NCBI RefSeq assembly: GCF_047314965.1
Contig: NZ_JBLBVK010000038.1
Location: 62,001 to 126,000, forward strand
Reading direction: 5' to 3'
DNA length: 64,000 nucleotides
Source: JAVJUV01 sp047314965
Lineage (GTDB): Bacteria; Pseudomonadota; Alphaproteobacteria; Rhodobacterales; Rhodobacteraceae
The position numbers and the translations under genes were made by a program. Positions within the stretch are counted from its first letter, which is position 1. Every line of letters starts with the position of its first letter. Of the stretch, positions 27,313 to 36,544 are shown in pieces. Under the pieces are notes generated by a model that was given only the letters and a program-made list of their open reading frames with translations, was not told the origin of the DNA and did no database searches.

Positions 27313-29154
27313 CTATTCCGCCGCCTCTTGCATCCCGATAAAGCCGCCCGACTGGCGCTGCCAGAACCGCGCATAGGTCCCGTCCAGTTCCAGCAATTCG
27401 TCATGCGTGCCCTGCTCGACGATCTGCCCGTCTTCCAGCACCACGATCCGGTCCATATGGGCAATGGTAGAGAGGCGATGCGCAATGGCCAGAACCGTCT
27501 TGCCTTCCATCACACGCTCCAGCGCCCCCTGAATAGAGGCCTCAACTTCGCTGTCCAAAGCGCTGGTCGCTTCGTCGAGAACAAGGATTGGAGCATCCTT
27601 CAGGATCGCGCGCGCAAGCGCGATCCGCTGGCGTTGGCCGCCAGACAGCTTGACCCCGCGCTCCCCAAGATAGGCGTTGTACCCTTGCCGTCCCACATGA
27701 TCCTGCAAGCCGAGGATGAACTCATGCGCTTCGGCCCGCTTGGACGCATCGATCATCTCGTCTTCTGTCGCGTCTGGGCGGCCGTAGATGATGTTGTCTC
27801 TGGCCGTGCGGTTGAACATCGCAACGTCCTGACGAACCACCGAGATCAAATGCCGCAGCCCGGTCTGCGTCATGTCGCGCACATCGATTCCGCCAATCGT
27901 GATCCTGCCATGCTCGACATCGTAAAGGCGCAGCAACAGCGCCACGAGCGTCGACTTGCCGGCACCCGACGCGCCAACCAGCGCAACTTTCTCGCCCGGA
28001 CGGATCGTCAGATCGATCCCCGAAATGGCGCTGACCCTGCCGCCATAGGCGAAGCGCACATTTTCGAACCGCACCTCCCCCGCCTCCGCCGGCTCCACCG
28101 CACCCGGACGGTCCTGCACCTCATGCGGAGGCGCCAGCGTGGCGATCCCGTCCTGAACTTCGCCCACATGGGCATAGATCATCACCGCGACCCGGCCGAA
28201 CCGGTTCGTCACCATGCCAAGCCGCGTCGCAACCATCGCCACGGCTGCGATATCTCCGGAACTCGCCTGACCGACGCTCCAAAGCCAAAGCGCGCCCACG
28301 ATCGCGGCAAATGGCAAAACGCCCGACAACGCCGTCAGCGTCAGCCGAAACCACATCGAGAGAACGCCGAACTCAACGGACCGCAGGCGCAAATCCTCGA
28401 AGGCACGCCGAGCGGCAAGGTTCTCGAACTCGTCGTCCGAGAACAACTTGACCGTTGCGATGTTGGTGATGGTATCCACGACCTGACCAGTCATGCCCGC
28501 GCGCGCGCCAGCCCGTGCCTTCGATCTGCGGCGCACGCGCGGAATGAAGAACACCAGCGCCGCGGCATAGGCGACCCCCCAGATCGCAAAGATGCCCAGA
28601 AGTCGTGGATCGAGCCCACCCATCAGGATCAGCGCTCCGAAGAACATCGCGGCGGCATAAAGCCCGACATCCAGAACTTCGATCACGATCTCGGTCAACG
28701 CCGAAGCCGTCTGGATCTCCTTCTGCGCCACGCGCCCTGCGAAATCGTTCTCGAAGAAACGCATCGACTGTCCCAGCGTGTGACGATGCACGCGCGAGAT
28801 CACCAGCGGAAACAGATGCGGTCCCAGCAAGACAGACGTCACCCCGGCATCGGCGGCAAAGACGATGGGGCGCAGCACAAGAAAGAAGACGACCCCCACC
28901 AGGATCACTGGTGTGAATGGCTCCCAGAAACTTCCGGGTTCCGCCGCCTCGGCGATGTCGATGGCCCAGCCCGTAAACCATGCCGACAGAACCTCGGTCG
29001 TTGCGGCAGCGAAGATGATGACCGCCGCCACCAGAATCGCGGGCCCGGCTCCGGCGAGAGCCCAGCGCGCGAAGGGCCAGAACTGCCGCGGCGGTGACCC
29101 CGCCGCCTCGGCATAGGGGTCGATCATGCGCGTGAGACGATCGGAGAGACTCAT
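27313..29154 (-). CDS. ABC exporter half-transporter (second of a tandem pair)
   Basis: 613 residues: a six-helix membrane domain (about 20-320) fused to an ATPase domain. GASGAGKST (Walker A), LSGGQRQR (signature) and ILVLDEATSALD (Walker B) are intact, and the H-loop is IAHRLST. Its ATG overlaps the stop of the upstream exporter by 4 bases, and the two proteins are about 50% similar by eye, which suggests they form a heterodimeric exporter of the MsbA/lipid A or drug type. Cargo is unknown. The rlmD gene follows one base later. Confidence 0.92.
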   Translation of the reverse strand: MSLSDRLTRMIDPYAEAAGSPPRQFWPFARWALAGAGPAILVAAVIIFAAATTEVLSAWFTGWAIDIAEAAEPGSFWEPFTPVILVGVVFFLVLRPIVFAADAGVTSVLLGPHLFPLVISRVHRHTLGQSMRFFENDFAGRVAQKEIQTASALTEIVIEVLDVGLYAAAMFFGALILMGGLDPRLLGIFAIWGVAYAAALVFFIPRVRRRSKARAGARAGMTGQVVDTITNIATVKLFSDDEFENLAARRAFEDLRLRSVEFGVLSMWFRLTLTALSGVLPFAAIVGALWLWSVGQASSGDIAAVAMVATRLGMVTNRFGRVAVMIYAHVGEVQDGIATLAPPHEVQDRPGAVEPAEAGEVRFENVRFAYGGRVSAISGIDLTIRPGEKVALVGASGAGKSTLVALLLRLYDVEHGRITIGGIDVRDMTQTGLRHLISVVRQDVAMFNRTARDNIIYGRPDATEDEMIDASKRAEAHEFILGLQDHVGRQGYNAYLGERGVKLSGGQRQRIALARAILKDAPILVLDEATSALDSEVEASIQGALERVMEGKTVLAIAHRLSTIAHMDRIVVLEDGQIVEQGTHDELLELDGTYARFWQRQSGGFIGMQEAAE

Positions 29155-31001
29155 TCCGCCGCGGTGTCCTTCTCGATCCCGATGAACCCGCCCGACTGGC
29201 GGTTCCAGAACCTTGCATATAGACCACCACGCGCCAGAAGCACATCGTGGCTTCCCTCCTCGACGATATGCCCATCGTCGATCACCACGATCCGATCCAT
29301 ATGCGCGATGGTCGAGAGACGGTGCGCAATCGCGATGACCGTTTTGCCCTCCATCATCCCGTAAAGCGTGTTCTGAATCGCCGCCTCCACCTCGCTGTCC
29401 AGCGCGCTTGTGGCTTCGTCCAGCACAAGGATCGGCGCGTTTTTCAGGATCACACGGGCCAGCGCAATCCTCTGCCGCTGACCGCCTGACAGCTTGACGC
29501 CGCGCTCGCCCACATGCGCATCATAGCCGGTCCGCCCCGCAGGATCGGACAGGTCCCGGATAAAGTCGTGCGCCTCGGCCTGCTCCGCCGCCCTGACAAT
29601 CTCATCCTCGGTCGCATCGGGGCGTCCGTAACGGATATTGTCGCGCACCGAACGATGCAGCAGCGAGCTGTCCTGCTGGACCATGCCGATCCGCGCCCGC
29701 AGTGAGTCTTGCGTGACCAGGCCGATGTCCTGTCCGTCGATCAGAATGCGCCCGGTCTCCACGTCGTAAAACCGAAGCAACAGTTTGACCAGCGTCGACT
29801 TGCCCGCGCCCGAACGGCCAACAAGTCCGACCTTTTCACCGGGCTCGATCGTCAGATCGATCCGGTCCAGACCGCCGCTGCCGCGCCCATAGTGATGCGA
29901 CACACCCTCCAACTCGATCCGGCCCGGACCGGGTAGCAGCGGACAAGCACCCTGCGCATCGACAAGATCGATGGGCTGCGCGATGGTCTCCATACCTTCT
30001 GCCACAACGCCCAGGTTCCGGAAAAAGCTGGTAAGCGCCCACATGATCCATCCGGTCATCGCATTCAGGCGCAGCACCAGTGACGACGCGACGGCGACAA
30101 TTCCCACGCTTGCGGCATCCACCGACCAAAGCCAGATCGCCCAGCCCACGACCGCTACAATCAGGAACCCGTTGATCAGGGTCAGCGCCACGTCCATTCG
30201 CGTATAAATCCGCATCTCGACCTGGAACGTCTGGCGCGATGTCTCGATGGCTTCCTTGGCATAGTCGCGCTCGGTCGACGTATGCGCAAACATCTTCACC
30301 GAATGAATGTTGGTATAGCTGTCGACGACGCGTCCCGTGACAGCGCTGCGCGCGTCCGAAGCGGCCTTCGAGGCAGGGCCGACTCGCTGAACGGTCCAGC
30401 GCACCAAAAGCCCGTAAAGGACAAGCCAGACAAGCAAAGGCAGCGTGAGCGCCGGATCGGAACCCGACAACAGGACCACCGCACCTATGACATAAGCCGC
30501 CGAATAGGTCAGAGCGTCAAAGACCTGAAACACCGCTTCGCCCGCCGCCGGCGGCGTCTGCATGATCCGGTTCGCAATGCGCCCGGCGAAATCGTTCTCG
30601 AACCATCCCACCGACTGCCGCAACACATGGCTGTGCGCGCGCCACCGGATCAGCGTGCCGAAATTCGGCATGATCGCGTTGTTCAGCAGCCCGACATCCA
30701 GCATCTGAAGCAGCGGCCGGAGCAACAGGAGGAAAATGGCGACAAGGGCCATTTCCACACCATGCTCGGACCAGAAGGCCGAGGGTTCCGTGTCAGCAAG
30801 AACGTCTACCAGCCGCCCGATATACGAGATCAGCCAGATCTCGATGAAGGCCACGACGGACGTCAGGATGGCGGTCACAACGAAAAGGCCGCGAAACGGC
30901 TGGGCATAGGCCTTCAGGAATGGCCAGAGTTTTGTCGGGGGCCGATCCTCAAGCGGATAGTCGCAATAGGGATCAACCAGATTCTCAAAGAAACGAAACA
31001 T
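29151..31001 (-). CDS. ABC exporter half-transporter (first of a tandem pair)
   Basis: 616 residues from the ATG at 31001 (MFRFFENLVDPYCDYP); a longer start at 31034 has no clear ribosome site. It has the same layout as the next gene: six membrane helices, then GRSGAGKST, LSGGQRQR, ILVLDEATSALD and IAHRLST. Both ATPase sites look complete, so neither protein is an obviously degenerate partner. The two genes overlap by 4 bases, which fits balanced synthesis of a heterodimer. Substrate unknown. About 160 bases separate it from the CCA/poly(A) polymerase gene at its 5' side; nothing clear is seen there. Confidence 0.92.
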   Translation of the reverse strand: MFRFFENLVDPYCDYPLEDRPPTKLWPFLKAYAQPFRGLFVVTAILTSVVAFIEIWLISYIGRLVDVLADTEPSAFWSEHGVEMALVAIFLLLLRPLLQMLDVGLLNNAIMPNFGTLIRWRAHSHVLRQSVGWFENDFAGRIANRIMQTPPAAGEAVFQVFDALTYSAAYVIGAVVLLSGSDPALTLPLLVWLVLYGLLVRWTVQRVGPASKAASDARSAVTGRVVDSYTNIHSVKMFAHTSTERDYAKEAIETSRQTFQVEMRIYTRMDVALTLINGFLIVAVVGWAIWLWSVDAASVGIVAVASSLVLRLNAMTGWIMWALTSFFRNLGVVAEGMETIAQPIDLVDAQGACPLLPGPGRIELEGVSHHYGRGSGGLDRIDLTIEPGEKVGLVGRSGAGKSTLVKLLLRFYDVETGRILIDGQDIGLVTQDSLRARIGMVQQDSSLLHRSVRDNIRYGRPDATEDEIVRAAEQAEAHDFIRDLSDPAGRTGYDAHVGERGVKLSGGQRQRIALARVILKNAPILVLDEATSALDSEVEAAIQNTLYGMMEGKTVIAIAHRLSTIAHMDRIVVIDDGHIVEEGSHDVLLARGGLYARFWNRQSGGFIGIEKDTAAE

Positions 31002-31164
31002 CGGGCAAAAAGCCTTCTGGTGGATATGCTGCAATGAAAGACGGCGTGTGGCCTGGCCGTCCCTTCAGGACCGGGCCAGTCAGGCCAGTGCTGTGCGGAT
31101 CCTGAACTTCATCGGCTGCCCTCCACGTGCGGCTTCGACTGAATAGCGGATCGCACCCGGGCTG

Positions 31165-32328
31165 TCATCCCCGTTTGCCTGCGCGCCTCAACAGGTCGCT
31201 CCGCGTAATGCCGAACCCGCTGTCGATCCATGCTTGCTCAAGCGTGTCCATCATCCGGCCCAGGTCCGGCCCCGAGAACTCCGGCATCAGGTCAACCGCC
31301 CTGATCGGAAATTCCTGTTCCGCGGCATGCCGCGCGTCGGTGATCGCAGCCATGTCCACCGATGACCCGATCGATGCAGCCGCCAGAACCAGACCGTCCA
31401 AAGCCGTTCGCGCACCAAGCCGGTATCCCGCCTCTGCCGGCGACATCGCGGTCGCCTTCCTGATATCCGACAACCGGGCGGCATCCCTGCGTGACAACCT
31501 CAAGCCTTCCCGCAAGCCCTCTCCACCAAGCGCCGCCAGCCGACGCAAGGCATCGGGGGCAAGCCCGACAGAATGCTCCAGGTGCACCAGCGGAGCCAGC
31601 GCCCGGTCGTCGGTCCCGGGCATGATCGCGGAAAGAACGCCAGTCGATCGCATGCCGGCAACAGCCGGCGCAGGATTGGGCGCCGCCAGCAGCTTCATCA
31701 CCTCGGCCCCGATCCTCTCCCGCGATAGGGCAGCCAGACCGTCCACATGGGCCGCGATCGCCGCGATCGCCTCGGGATCGAAACCTTCCGCCGAATCCCC
31801 GTACCAGGCGTGAAACCGGAAGAACCGAAGGCTTCTCAGATAGTCCTCCCGGATACGCGTCGGGGCATCCTCGATAAACCGGATGCGCCGCGCCGCAAGG
31901 TCCGGCAGTCCCCCGATCGGATCCTGCACATGACCCTCGCTGTCGGCATAAAGCGCGTTCATCGTGAAATCGCGCCGGCGCGCGTCCTCGTCGATTGTCC
32001 CCGCGAAAGCCACGGTCGCGCGCCGCCCGTCCGTCTCGACATCATGGCGGAACGTGGTCACCTCATGCGGCACGCCGCTTGAGACGACAGTGACCGTTCC
32101 ATGATCGATCCCCGTCGGCACGGCGTGAAATCCGGCTGCGACCGCAAGGTTCAGAACCATTTCGGGCCGGGCATCCGTCGTTATGTCGATGTCCTTGACG
32201 GGCATGCCCAAGAGGCTGTCGCGCACACAGCCCCCGACCGCATAGGCCTGAAACCCGGCATCAAGCAGCATTGCGAAAACCCTTTGGGTCGCTCGCGCGT
32301 TCAGCCAGTCCGCCTCAATCCGCGTCAT
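31165..32328 (-). CDS. CCA tRNA nucleotidyltransferase / poly(A) polymerase family enzyme
   Basis: 387 residues from the ATG at 32328, overlapping the upstream NUDIX stop by 14 bases. The class II nucleotidyltransferase core has GGCVRDSLLG and the metal-binding pair DIDIT. RRDFTMNALY and the EDYLRSLRFFRFHA motif follow, as in bacterial CCA-adding enzymes. The family adds CCA to tRNA 3' ends or poly(A) to RNA; alphaproteobacterial members of this size are mostly the CCA-adding type. There is no HD phosphohydrolase domain. The choice between the two activities cannot be made here. Confidence 0.88.
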   Translation of the reverse strand: MTRIEADWLNARATQRVFAMLLDAGFQAYAVGGCVRDSLLGMPVKDIDITTDARPEMVLNLAVAAGFHAVPTGIDHGTVTVVSSGVPHEVTTFRHDVETDGRRATVAFAGTIDEDARRRDFTMNALYADSEGHVQDPIGGLPDLAARRIRFIEDAPTRIREDYLRSLRFFRFHAWYGDSAEGFDPEAIAAIAAHVDGLAALSRERIGAEVMKLLAAPNPAPAVAGMRSTGVLSAIMPGTDDRALAPLVHLEHSVGLAPDALRRLAALGGEGLREGLRLSRRDAARLSDIRKATAMSPAEAGYRLGARTALDGLVLAAASIGSSVDMAAITDARHAAEQEFPIRAVDLMPEFSGPDLGRMMDTLEQAWIDSGFGITRSDLLRRAGKRG

Positions 32329-32923
32329 CCGCCATCCGATCAGCCAGGGCCCGCAACATGCGCGCCGTCGCTCCCCAGATGTAATAGGGTCCCCAAGGAA
32401 CCGCAAAGTAAGACCGCACCTGCCCCCGCCAGCGGCGCGACTGGATCCTGTACTGCGCGATGTCCATGACGTGATCCAGCGGCACCTCGAAGACTTCTTC
32501 GACCTCGCCGGCCTCGGGCATGGCGCGGAACCCGGGATCGATCAGCGCAAGCACCGGAGTCACGGTAAACCCGGTCACCGTCTCATGCGACGGCAGCGCG
32601 CCCAGGACTTCTGCCTGACCTTCGATCAGACCAATCTCCTCGCGCGCCTCGCGCAAAGCGGTTGCCACCACGTCGCGGTCGTCCGGATCGACTTTGCCGC
32701 CCGGAAAGGCGATCTGGCCGGGATGGTGCTTCAGCGCGGACGAGCGCTTGGTCAGAAGCACATGCGCGTCGCGCCCCCTGTCAATTACAGGCACAAGCAC
32801 GCCGGCAGCGCGCAGCGGGCGCCCCTCGGGCAGCACCACGCCCTTGTTCAGGTCAAAGTCCGACGACGGACGCCCGTGCATCGCAAGCGCACGATCAAGC
32901 CGGAACCGAAGATCAGATGTCAT
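32315..32923 (-). CDS. NUDIX hydrolase, probable CoA pyrophosphatase (NudL-like)
   Basis: 202 residues from 32923 (MTSDLRFRLDRAL); it overlaps the hslO stop by 11 bases and the next gene's start by 14. The NUDIX box is GGKVDPDDRDVVATALREAREEIGL, seen here as GGKVDPDDRDVVATAL and REAREEIGL. The LLTKRSSALKHHPGQIAFPGG lead (LLTKRSS, HHPGQIAFPGG) matches the CoA-pyrophosphatase subgroup that splits coenzyme A into 3'-phosphoadenylate and 4'-phosphopantetheine. The order hslO, NUDIX, CCA enzyme on one strand with overlaps points to one transcript. Confidence 0.9.
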   Translation of the reverse strand: MTSDLRFRLDRALAMHGRPSSDFDLNKGVVLPEGRPLRAAGVLVPVIDRGRDAHVLLTKRSSALKHHPGQIAFPGGKVDPDDRDVVATALREAREEIGLIEGQAEVLGALPSHETVTGFTVTPVLALIDPGFRAMPEAGEVEEVFEVPLDHVMDIAQYRIQSRRWRGQVRSYFAVPWGPYYIWGATARMLRALADRMADDAD

Positions 32924-33899
32924 CCTTCGCCTCGAACCCAAGCGTCGCCGGGTCGAATTCGTAATGCGCGCCGCAAAACTGGCAATCCGCCGTCACGATG
33001 CCCTCGTCCGTCGTCATATGGCCGATGTCCTTGGCCGAGTAGATCGACAACGTCTGGCGCACACGATCAGGCGAACAGGTGCAGCCGAATTCCACCGGCT
33101 GCGCATCGAACACCCGCGGACCGTCTTCATGAAACAGGCGGACCAGCAACTCGGACGGCTGCACACTGGGACCGATCAGCTCCATATCCTCGGCCGTATC
33201 CAGCAGGACGTTCACGTGGTTCCAGTCCTCGGCGGCGTCGCCCTCAAGGATGTCGGTGGCCTCCAGAAGCCCGCCGTCGCCCGATCCGCCACCGGTCGCA
33301 TGCGGCGATGCCTCCGGCATCTGCTGCAACATCACGCCACCGGCGCGCCAGTGAAGCGGCTCACCAGGCGTCTGCGACTGGCCAAAGCTCAGAGCGAACC
33401 GCGTAGGCAACTGCTCAGACTGCGCGAAATAGGTCTCGGCACAGGCAGCCAGCGATCCGCCCGCAATGGGCGTGATGCCCTGGTAGGGAGTCATGCCCTG
33501 CCCCTGATCGATGAGAATCGCGAAGTAACCCTTTCCGATCTGGCGAAACGGATCGCCATTCGGCTCAAGCCGCGTTTCGTCGAAACTGGCATAGGCACGA
33601 ATGCGCGCAGGCTGACCATCCTCGGAAGGCCCGTAATAGTCGGTCGCGATCAGGCGCGCCGGACCGTCGCCGCGCACTTGCAGCGATAGTTTCCAACGCA
33701 ATTTGATCGTCTGGCCAATCATTGCCGTCAGCAAGGTCGCCTCGGCGATCAGGGCCTCGATGGCAGGAGGATAGTCATGCTGGGCAAGAACCCGCTGCAG
33801 GACTCCGTCCAGACGCGCCACGCGGCCACGCGTGTCGGTCCGGTCCAGCTGAAACGGCAGGACGGTATCGTCCCAGGCGATTTTCGATCCAATACTCAT
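32913..33899 (-). CDS. hslO: Redox-regulated chaperone Hsp33
   Basis: 328 residues from 33899 (MSIGSKIAWDDTV); upstream starts overlap the divergent NUDIX gene and are not family-like. The Hsp33 domain covers about residues 10-265, with GSLAACAETYFAQSEQLPT. The C-terminal redox zinc switch is CTC and CQFC; the four Cys release zinc on oxidation and activate the chaperone. The E. coli type spacing CxC...CxxC is kept. It is the first gene of a minus-strand run and lies head to head with a NUDIX gene about 70 bases away. Confidence 0.96.
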   Translation of the reverse strand: MSIGSKIAWDDTVLPFQLDRTDTRGRVARLDGVLQRVLAQHDYPPAIEALIAEATLLTAMIGQTIKLRWKLSLQVRGDGPARLIATDYYGPSEDGQPARIRAYASFDETRLEPNGDPFRQIGKGYFAILIDQGQGMTPYQGITPIAGGSLAACAETYFAQSEQLPTRFALSFGQSQTPGEPLHWRAGGVMLQQMPEASPHATGGGSGDGGLLEATDILEGDAAEDWNHVNVLLDTAEDMELIGPSVQPSELLVRLFHEDGPRVFDAQPVEFGCTCSPDRVRQTLSIYSAKDIGHMTTDEGIVTADCQFCGAHYEFDPATLGFEAKDDI

Positions 33900-33969
33900 G
33901 GGGTTTCCTTGGGCAACGGCTGCGTGCCATACCGCGTCTATATAGTCACTGCAAGCTGAGGACCAAGGC

Positions 33970-34416
33970 ATGATCCCTCGCATCGGCGAACCTGTAAGGG
34001 CCGGAATCAGATATCGGCAGAGACCCGGTATCTACGCTGTCCTCATACGCAACGGTGCCGTGCTCCTGACCCACCAGATGGAACCCGAACCGGAATACCA
34101 GCTTCCGGGCGGCGGGATCGATCCGGGCGAGGATCCGATCCCTGCCCTGCATCGCGAAGTACTCGAAGAGACCGGCTGGCGGATCGGCCGCGCCACCCGT
34201 CTTGGTGTGTTCCGGCGGTTCACCTACATGCCCGAATACGACCTTTGGGCAGAGAAGATCTGTCACGTCTATTTGGCGCGCCCCTCGATGCGGCTCGGCC
34301 CTCCAACCGAAGAGGGGCACACAGCCATCTGGACCTCGCCCGATATTGCGGCCGAACTTGTCGCCAACCCCGGCGACAGGATGTTCATTCAAAAGACCGC
34401 CGGTCTCGCAATCTAG
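33970..34416 (+). CDS. NUDIX hydrolase of unknown substrate
   Basis: 148 residues. The NUDIX box GGGIDPGEDPIPALHREVLEETGW (seen here as GGGIDPGEDPIPALH and REVLEETGW) is complete. The segment GIYAVLIRNGAVLLTHQMEPEPEYQLP resembles Rhodobacterales NUDIX proteins grouped with diadenosine- or NADH-type hydrolases, but the substrate is not clear. It is transcribed opposite hslO, and its stop overlaps the convergent response-regulator gene by 4 bases. Start ATG at 33970 follows AGCTGAGGACC. Confidence 0.85.
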   Translation: MIPRIGEPVRAGIRYRQRPGIYAVLIRNGAVLLTHQMEPEPEYQLPGGGIDPGEDPIPALHREVLEETGWRIGRATRLGVFRRFTYMPEYDLWAEKICHVYLARPSMRLGPPTEEGHTAIWTSPDIAAELVANPGDRMFIQKTAGLAI

Positions 34417-35666
34417 GCGCGCTCGACAAGGATTGCCGACAGATCGTCCGGAAAATCGCGGCTCGATGCGAACGCGCCCAGCGCATCGACCAGACCGGAC
34501 AGCAGGGCCGGGCCTCGCAGTTCAGCCCTGTCCCGCAGAATCTGCGAAAGGCCCCCTTCTGCCAGGAGATTTCCCTCTGAGTCCGGACATTCCGTGATGC
34601 CGTCCGAATAGATCAGAAGTCGGTCTCCCGACCCAAGCGTGATTCTCGAGACCTCGTACTGGGCTGTGTTCACAAGGCCGATGGGCATGCCAAATCTTTC
34701 GTGAAACTCCATCCGGCCGTCTGCCCGCAGGATCAAGGGGCTGGGATGTCCCGCCTGGCACAGGACGACTTCACCGGTTCGCAGGGACACGCACGCCAAA
34801 ACCATTGTCAGGTATTGGTCCGAGTCCGTGTCCCCCTGAAGAAGAACATTCAGCCTGTCGCACACTTCATCCGGGGCAAGCATATCGAAACCATCCGCCG
34901 TGGCGACCAGTGCGATGTTCCGCTCGGGGGCGGCACCGCTGAAATAGGACGCGATCCGCGCCGTCATGAGCGCCGAGCTGACCCCATGGCCCGAGACGTC
35001 GACGGCATAAATGCCCCGCTCGCCCTCTCGGATCGGAAAATAACCGACCATATCGCCGCCGACATGGCCGCTGGGCCGGAACAGAAGCGAGACATCGGCA
35101 CCCTCAAGAGGAACGAAAGCGTCGGGCACAAGGCCCTCTTGGAAGCGCCGCGCCTCGCGAAGATCGCGGTCGATCGCCGAATATGCCTCCGAAAGCTTGT
35201 CCCGCGTCAGCCGTAGTTCCGCATTCTTCACCGACAGGGCGCGCTGTGCGTTCAGCACACGCTCTCCCGCGCGCAGCCTTGCATGCAGTTCTATTGAGCT
35301 GACCGGTTTCGACAGAAAGTCGTCCGCTCCGCTTTCCAGACCCTCGGCCAGAATCTCGCGATCGGTCTGCGCGGTTAGAAGGATGAAGTAACCGGGCCGG
35401 TCACGTTTCATTTTCCGGTAGATCCGGCAGAACTCGACACCCGAGATTCCGGGCATCATCCAGTCGCTGATGATCAACCCTATGTCGCACGTCCGGCAAA
35501 TCTCCAGGGCCTCTTCACCACTCTCGGCCTCCACCACCGAATACCCCCACCGCGCAAGTGTGCGGGTCATCAGCTGGCGATGCGCACGGCTGTCGTCAAC
35601 GACCAGAACCATCTCTCCGCCGGCCACCGGATGAGCATTCTCGGGAAGGGAAAATTCGCGCGCCAT
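34413..35666 (-). CDS. Response regulator with PP2C-type serine phosphatase output (RsbU-like)
   Basis: 417 residues. The receiver domain (about 18-138) has the acidic pair in VVDDSRAHR, the phospho-acceptor Asp68 in ISDWMMPG, and Lys120 in LSKP. A coiled-coil linker (about 140-178) leads to a PP2C/SpoIIE phosphatase domain with GGDMVGYF, DVSGHGVSSAL, AGHPSP and YSDGITE metal-binding motifs. Such proteins control anti-sigma-factor antagonists in partner-switching systems or reset stress responses. Only the tail overlap with the NUDIX gene is structural; divergent from it is a Hpt protein that could pass phosphate to it. No anti-sigma or STAS gene is close by in this window. Confidence 0.9.
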   Translation of the reverse strand: MAREFSLPENAHPVAGGEMVLVVDDSRAHRQLMTRTLARWGYSVVEAESGEEALEICRTCDIGLIISDWMMPGISGVEFCRIYRKMKRDRPGYFILLTAQTDREILAEGLESGADDFLSKPVSSIELHARLRAGERVLNAQRALSVKNAELRLTRDKLSEAYSAIDRDLREARRFQEGLVPDAFVPLEGADVSLLFRPSGHVGGDMVGYFPIREGERGIYAVDVSGHGVSSALMTARIASYFSGAAPERNIALVATADGFDMLAPDEVCDRLNVLLQGDTDSDQYLTMVLACVSLRTGEVVLCQAGHPSPLILRADGRMEFHERFGMPIGLVNTAQYEVSRITLGSGDRLLIYSDGITECPDSEGNLLAEGGLSQILRDRAELRGPALLSGLVDALGAFASSRDFPDDLSAILVERA

Positions 35667-35774
35667 GTCGTCGCCTATCTCCGAAAGACGTTAAGACGCG
35701 CTGAAGGATAGCAATTGAATGAAGAACCGCTTGTTTACCTTCGCCGGCTATCAGGTTTCGCAGGAGGTATCGCC

Positions 35775-36092
35775 ATGATCGATACAGAACGCCTGGCCGA
35801 CCTCAGGGAAGAGGTCGGCGCCGAAGACCTTGCCGAAGTCGTTGCGCTCTTCTGCGAGGAGGTTGAGGAAACGCTGGATCGTATCCGGAGGCATCCCTCA
35901 GGAAACCTCGGTGAAGATCTCCACTTCCTGAAGGGAAGCGCGCTGAACATCGGCATGTCCGAGGTCGGACAACTTTGTCTCGCCGCCGAGAAATCCTGGC
36001 GCAGCGACGCCAGCAATCCACCCGACCTGGCGCCGATCATGCACGCTTTCCGCAAGGCCCGGCAGGCATTGTGTCTGGAATTGGAAACCTGA
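35775..36092 (+). CDS. Hpt-domain histidine phosphotransfer protein
   Basis: 105 residues from the ATG at 35775, which has a textbook AGGAGG site (35762-35767) seven bases upstream; a longer in-frame start at 35715 is unlikely. The domain fills the protein; His50 in HFLKGSALNIG is the phospho-acceptor of the typical HxxKG motif. It would shuttle phosphate between a hybrid histidine kinase and a response regulator. Divergently placed against the RR-PP2C gene (about 110 bases between starts), so the two could be partners; a kinase gene is not within the window. Confidence 0.88.
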   Translation: MIDTERLADLREEVGAEDLAEVVALFCEEVEETLDRIRRHPSGNLGEDLHFLKGSALNIGMSEVGQLCLAAEKSWRSDASNPPDLAPIMHAFRKARQALCLELET

Positions 36093-36544
36093 CACGACCA
36101 GATCGTTCCTCTCACCGATTCGCACTCGAATAGAAAACTGAACACGCCCTTGAAACGGTTATTCGCGCATTATGCTCAGTGACATCTTCATGCCATGATT
36201 GATGCCGCATTGTGGACAAATGCAGAATTTCTTTTGCATACGCGTCCAAATCGCGCGCCTCGTAGTTCATTGGCAGATGTAGTGGCTTCGATCTCGTCCA
36301 AAAAATTTAATAACCTACTCTTTCTATATATAAAACAACTACTTATATATATTATAATGTCTTTCCGGAAATAAATTCCCCCAAGTCTCCATCCTGAAAA
36401 TCACAATCCGCCTCATCAAAGGTCGCAATTTCCCGCTCATTTCCGAACATCCGGTGATGACTGCCAAAGTCTCGCCACATACGCTGCCTAGCGTCCCTGG
36501 GAACCCGACTGGCCCCCACGCCGAAACACGGAGGAAATGAATAC
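36093..36544. other. Intergenic region with an AT-rich island
   Basis: About 450 bases without a supported gene. Positions roughly 36300-36375 are strikingly AT-rich (runs such as TATATATAAAAC and TATATATTATAATG) in an otherwise GC-rich region. The region after it, up to the ribosome site GGAGG before the next gene, is normal in base use and presumably contains the promoter of the secreted protein, but I could not place one with confidence. No tRNA or small RNA hairpin was seen. Confidence 0.55.

Noticed and set aside
27193..29097. 634-residue plus-strand frame opposite the ABC exporter.
   Set aside because: The minus-strand gene has all ABC motifs; the plus frame has none.
36255..36310. Stretch resembling the 5' half of a tRNA (GCGCGCC...TAGTTCATTGGCAGA).
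   Set aside because: The D-stem cannot pair, there is no T-loop (TTCRANNC) downstream, and the sequence runs into the AT-rich island. It is probably chance resemblance.
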